From: Chloroflexota bacterium
Lineage (GTDB): Bacteria > Chloroflexota > Chloroflexia > Thermomicrobiales > UBA6265
Direction: 5' to 3'
DNA length: 15,255 nucleotides
NCBI GenBank assembly: GCA_023424355.1
Contig: JAFAEA010000184.1
Location: 1-15,255 of the forward strand
This document shows positions 14,460 to 15,255 of this stretch, piece after piece (within the stretch, counting starts at the first letter, position 1; each line of letters opens with the position of its first letter). The notes under the pieces were generated by a model. It searched no databases, had not been told where the DNA came from, and was given only the letters and a program-made list of their open reading frames with translations. Made by a program: the position numbers and the translations under genes.

Positions 14460-15005
14460 ATGGAAAATCCCGGCCACACTCCCATTCCTGGTGGCGAAGC
14501 GCAATTCGTCGAACCCCAGGCACTTGGCGAACCGGGCAATCGAAGATTCCGCATTGTGGTGGTGATCAATGGCATCACCTGGATTCTCTGGATGGAGAAG
14601 CAACAGGTGCAGGCTCTTGGTTTGGCGATGGAACAGATTTTGGAATATCTGCCGCTGAATCAGGCGCTGCCGGATTGGGCCATGAACCAGTCGGAATACG
14701 ATGAGCATACCGATCTCCAGTTCCGGGTTGGACGCATCGAAATGGGTTTCGATGCTGGCGACAATCAGGTGGTCATCGCCGCTCACGATATCCAGCAGGA
14801 AGATATGGAAGGCCAGCCCAGTGTGCGCTTCCGTATGAATCTGCAAATGGCGCGAGCCTTCAGCGAAGAATCCGCTGATCTCATGACCCGCGGCCGACCT
14901 CTCTGCCCGATGTGCGGCTTGCCCAAGGAAGACGGCCATGTGTGCCCGGAGCAAAACGGACACCTTCCGTACGATCTGGACGATCCATTCATCGATCTGA
15001 CCTAG
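14460..15005 (+). CDS. DUF3090 family protein with C-terminal zinc-ribbon-like motif
   Basis: A 181-residue protein matching the DUF3090 family (TIGR03847), whose function is unknown. Family features: the N-terminal half with EPGNRRFRIVV and the WMEKQQVQALGLAMEQILE helix (45-62), a central strand region ending QVVIAAHD, and a C-terminal GRPLCPMCGLPKEDGHVCP followed by NGH, a likely metal site using Cys149, Cys152, Cys162 and perhaps His160 or His168. In actinobacteria the family lies beside a histidine-phosphatase-like gene and an SCO1664-type gene; neither is here. The ATG at 14460 has AAGGTG 9 bases before it; an in-frame GTG at 14448 sits inside that site. No convincing promoter is visible, so it may depend on readthrough of the hairpin. 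Confidence 0.88.
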   Translation: MENPGHTPIPGGEAQFVEPQALGEPGNRRFRIVVVINGITWILWMEKQQVQALGLAMEQILEYLPLNQALPDWAMNQSEYDEHTDLQFRVGRIEMGFDAGDNQVVIAAHDIQQEDMEGQPSVRFRMNLQMARAFSEESADLMTRGRPLCPMCGLPKEDGHVCPEQNGHLPYDLDDPFIDLT

Positions 15006-15058
15006 TTGCTGCATAAATAAACAGACATCTCGGAAAATCATTCAAGGCACATACCCAT

Positions 15059-15131
15059 AACCAGTCGTATGGTTGATTCAACGCATCCAGCATGGATTTT
15101 GCTCAACCTGTCGTGGTGGAGATGCTGGATG
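15059..15131 (+). repeat. Nested inverted repeats in the MFS gene leader
   Basis: The 140-base gap between DUF3090 and the MFS gene holds AACCA (15059-15063) with TGGTT (15070-15074), a palindromic GTTGATTCAAC (15072-15082), and a longer 10-bp perfect pair, CATCCAGCAT (15084-15093) and ATGCTGGATG (15122-15131), with a 28-base spacer. The long pair ends 3 bases before the GGGAGG ribosome site, where its folding could hide or expose translation start. No clear promoter was found. Confidence 0.5.
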
Positions 15132-15134
15132 TCC

Positions 15135-15140
15135 GGGAGG
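15135..15140 (+). promoter_or_regulatory. Ribosome binding site that suggests a TTG start for the MFS gene
   Basis: GGGAGG lies 5 bases before the TTG at 15146. The frame stays open upstream to ATG codons at 15122 and 15092, but neither has a properly spaced ribosome site (GGTGGAG directly abuts the ATG at 15122). Confidence 0.55.
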
Positions 15141-15145
15141 ACGAA

Positions 15146-15255
15146 TTGAACCAAAACAGTCCACATCTTGGCCGGATGGGCTATGGATACATCGCACTTC
15201 TCCTCGCGTTTGCATCCATATCTACGGATCTTTATCTACCCGCAATGCCCACCAT
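15146..15255 (+). CDS. MFS transporter, Bcr/CflA drug-resistance type, 3' end cut off
   Basis: Only the first 36 residues are in the window. From the TTG start they read a short polar N-terminus (NQNSPHLGR), then MGYGYIALLLAFASISTDLY and PAMPT. The STDLYLPAMP motif at the end of the first membrane helix is the hallmark of Bcr/CflA-type multidrug exporters (proton antiport of drugs such as bicyclomycin or chloramphenicol); actual substrates are unknown. Start choice is uncertain: TTG at 15146 has the best ribosome site, ATG at 15122 and 15092 are in frame upstream, and ATG at 15176 downstream has none. The leader with strong inverted repeats hints at control of expression. Confidence 0.75.
   Translation, partial: MNQNSPHLGRMGYGYIALLLAFASISTDLYLPAMPT

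Noticed and set aside
1..15255. Mobile element, prophage, defence island or CRISPR array
   Set aside because: No transposase, integrase, direct-repeat array, tRNA-associated attachment site or composition shift is visible; gene content is housekeeping and envelope related.

Overview
The window is an ordinary bacterial chromosome segment of moderately high GC, densely packed, with 14 protein genes (the first and last cut by the window edges) and no gap over 300 bases. There are no rRNA or tRNA genes, insertion sequences, CRISPR arrays or phage genes that I can see. The gene mix suggests a member of the Chloroflexota close to Thermomicrobia: a GatCAB amidotransferase, a DUF3090-family protein (a family I know from Actinobacteria and Chloroflexota), an NfeD/flotillin pair, and extracytoplasmic linkers built from Ala-Ser-Pro / Ala-Thr-Pro units. 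That placement is an inference from style and content; no marker RNA is present to confirm it.

Layout, left to right. (1) 1-765, plus strand: the end of a TIGR01777-type NAD(P)-dependent epimerase, closed by a perfect 10-bp hairpin it shares with the converging gatA. (2) 842-5665, minus strand, read right to left: murQ, a BadF/BcrA-type amino-sugar kinase and nagA, joined by ATGA overlaps, then after 84 bases gatC and gatA, also joined by ATGA. The first three form a likely salvage route MurNAc -> MurNAc-6-P -> GlcNAc-6-P -> GlcN-6-P. (3) 5829-7142, plus strand: a lipoprotein with beta-propeller-like repeats. (4) 7139-9253, minus strand: dnaX with an unusual acidic N-terminal extension. (5) 9366-10187, plus strand: rsmI. 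(6) 10184-12060, minus strand: an HD-domain phosphohydrolase whose stop overlaps the start of a SEDS-family (RodA/FtsW) glycosyltransferase gene. (7) 12200-15005, plus strand: nfeD, flotillin and a DUF3090 gene. (8) From 15146: the start of a Bcr/CflA-like MFS exporter behind a leader with strong inverted repeats.

Several genes touch the cell envelope: recycled wall amino sugars (murQ-kinase-nagA), wall glycan polymerisation (SEDS protein) and membrane organisation (NfeD/flotillin). Two convergent gene pairs (lipoprotein/dnaX and rsmI/rodA) end on one shared 4-base palindrome, CTAG or TTAA, which supplies both stop codons and leaves no intergenic space. I see no wholly new defence or mobile system. 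The points most worth a second look are the divergent SEDS motifs and its coupling to the HD gene, the DnaX extension, the shared palindromic stops, and the structured leaders upstream of murQ and the MFS gene.
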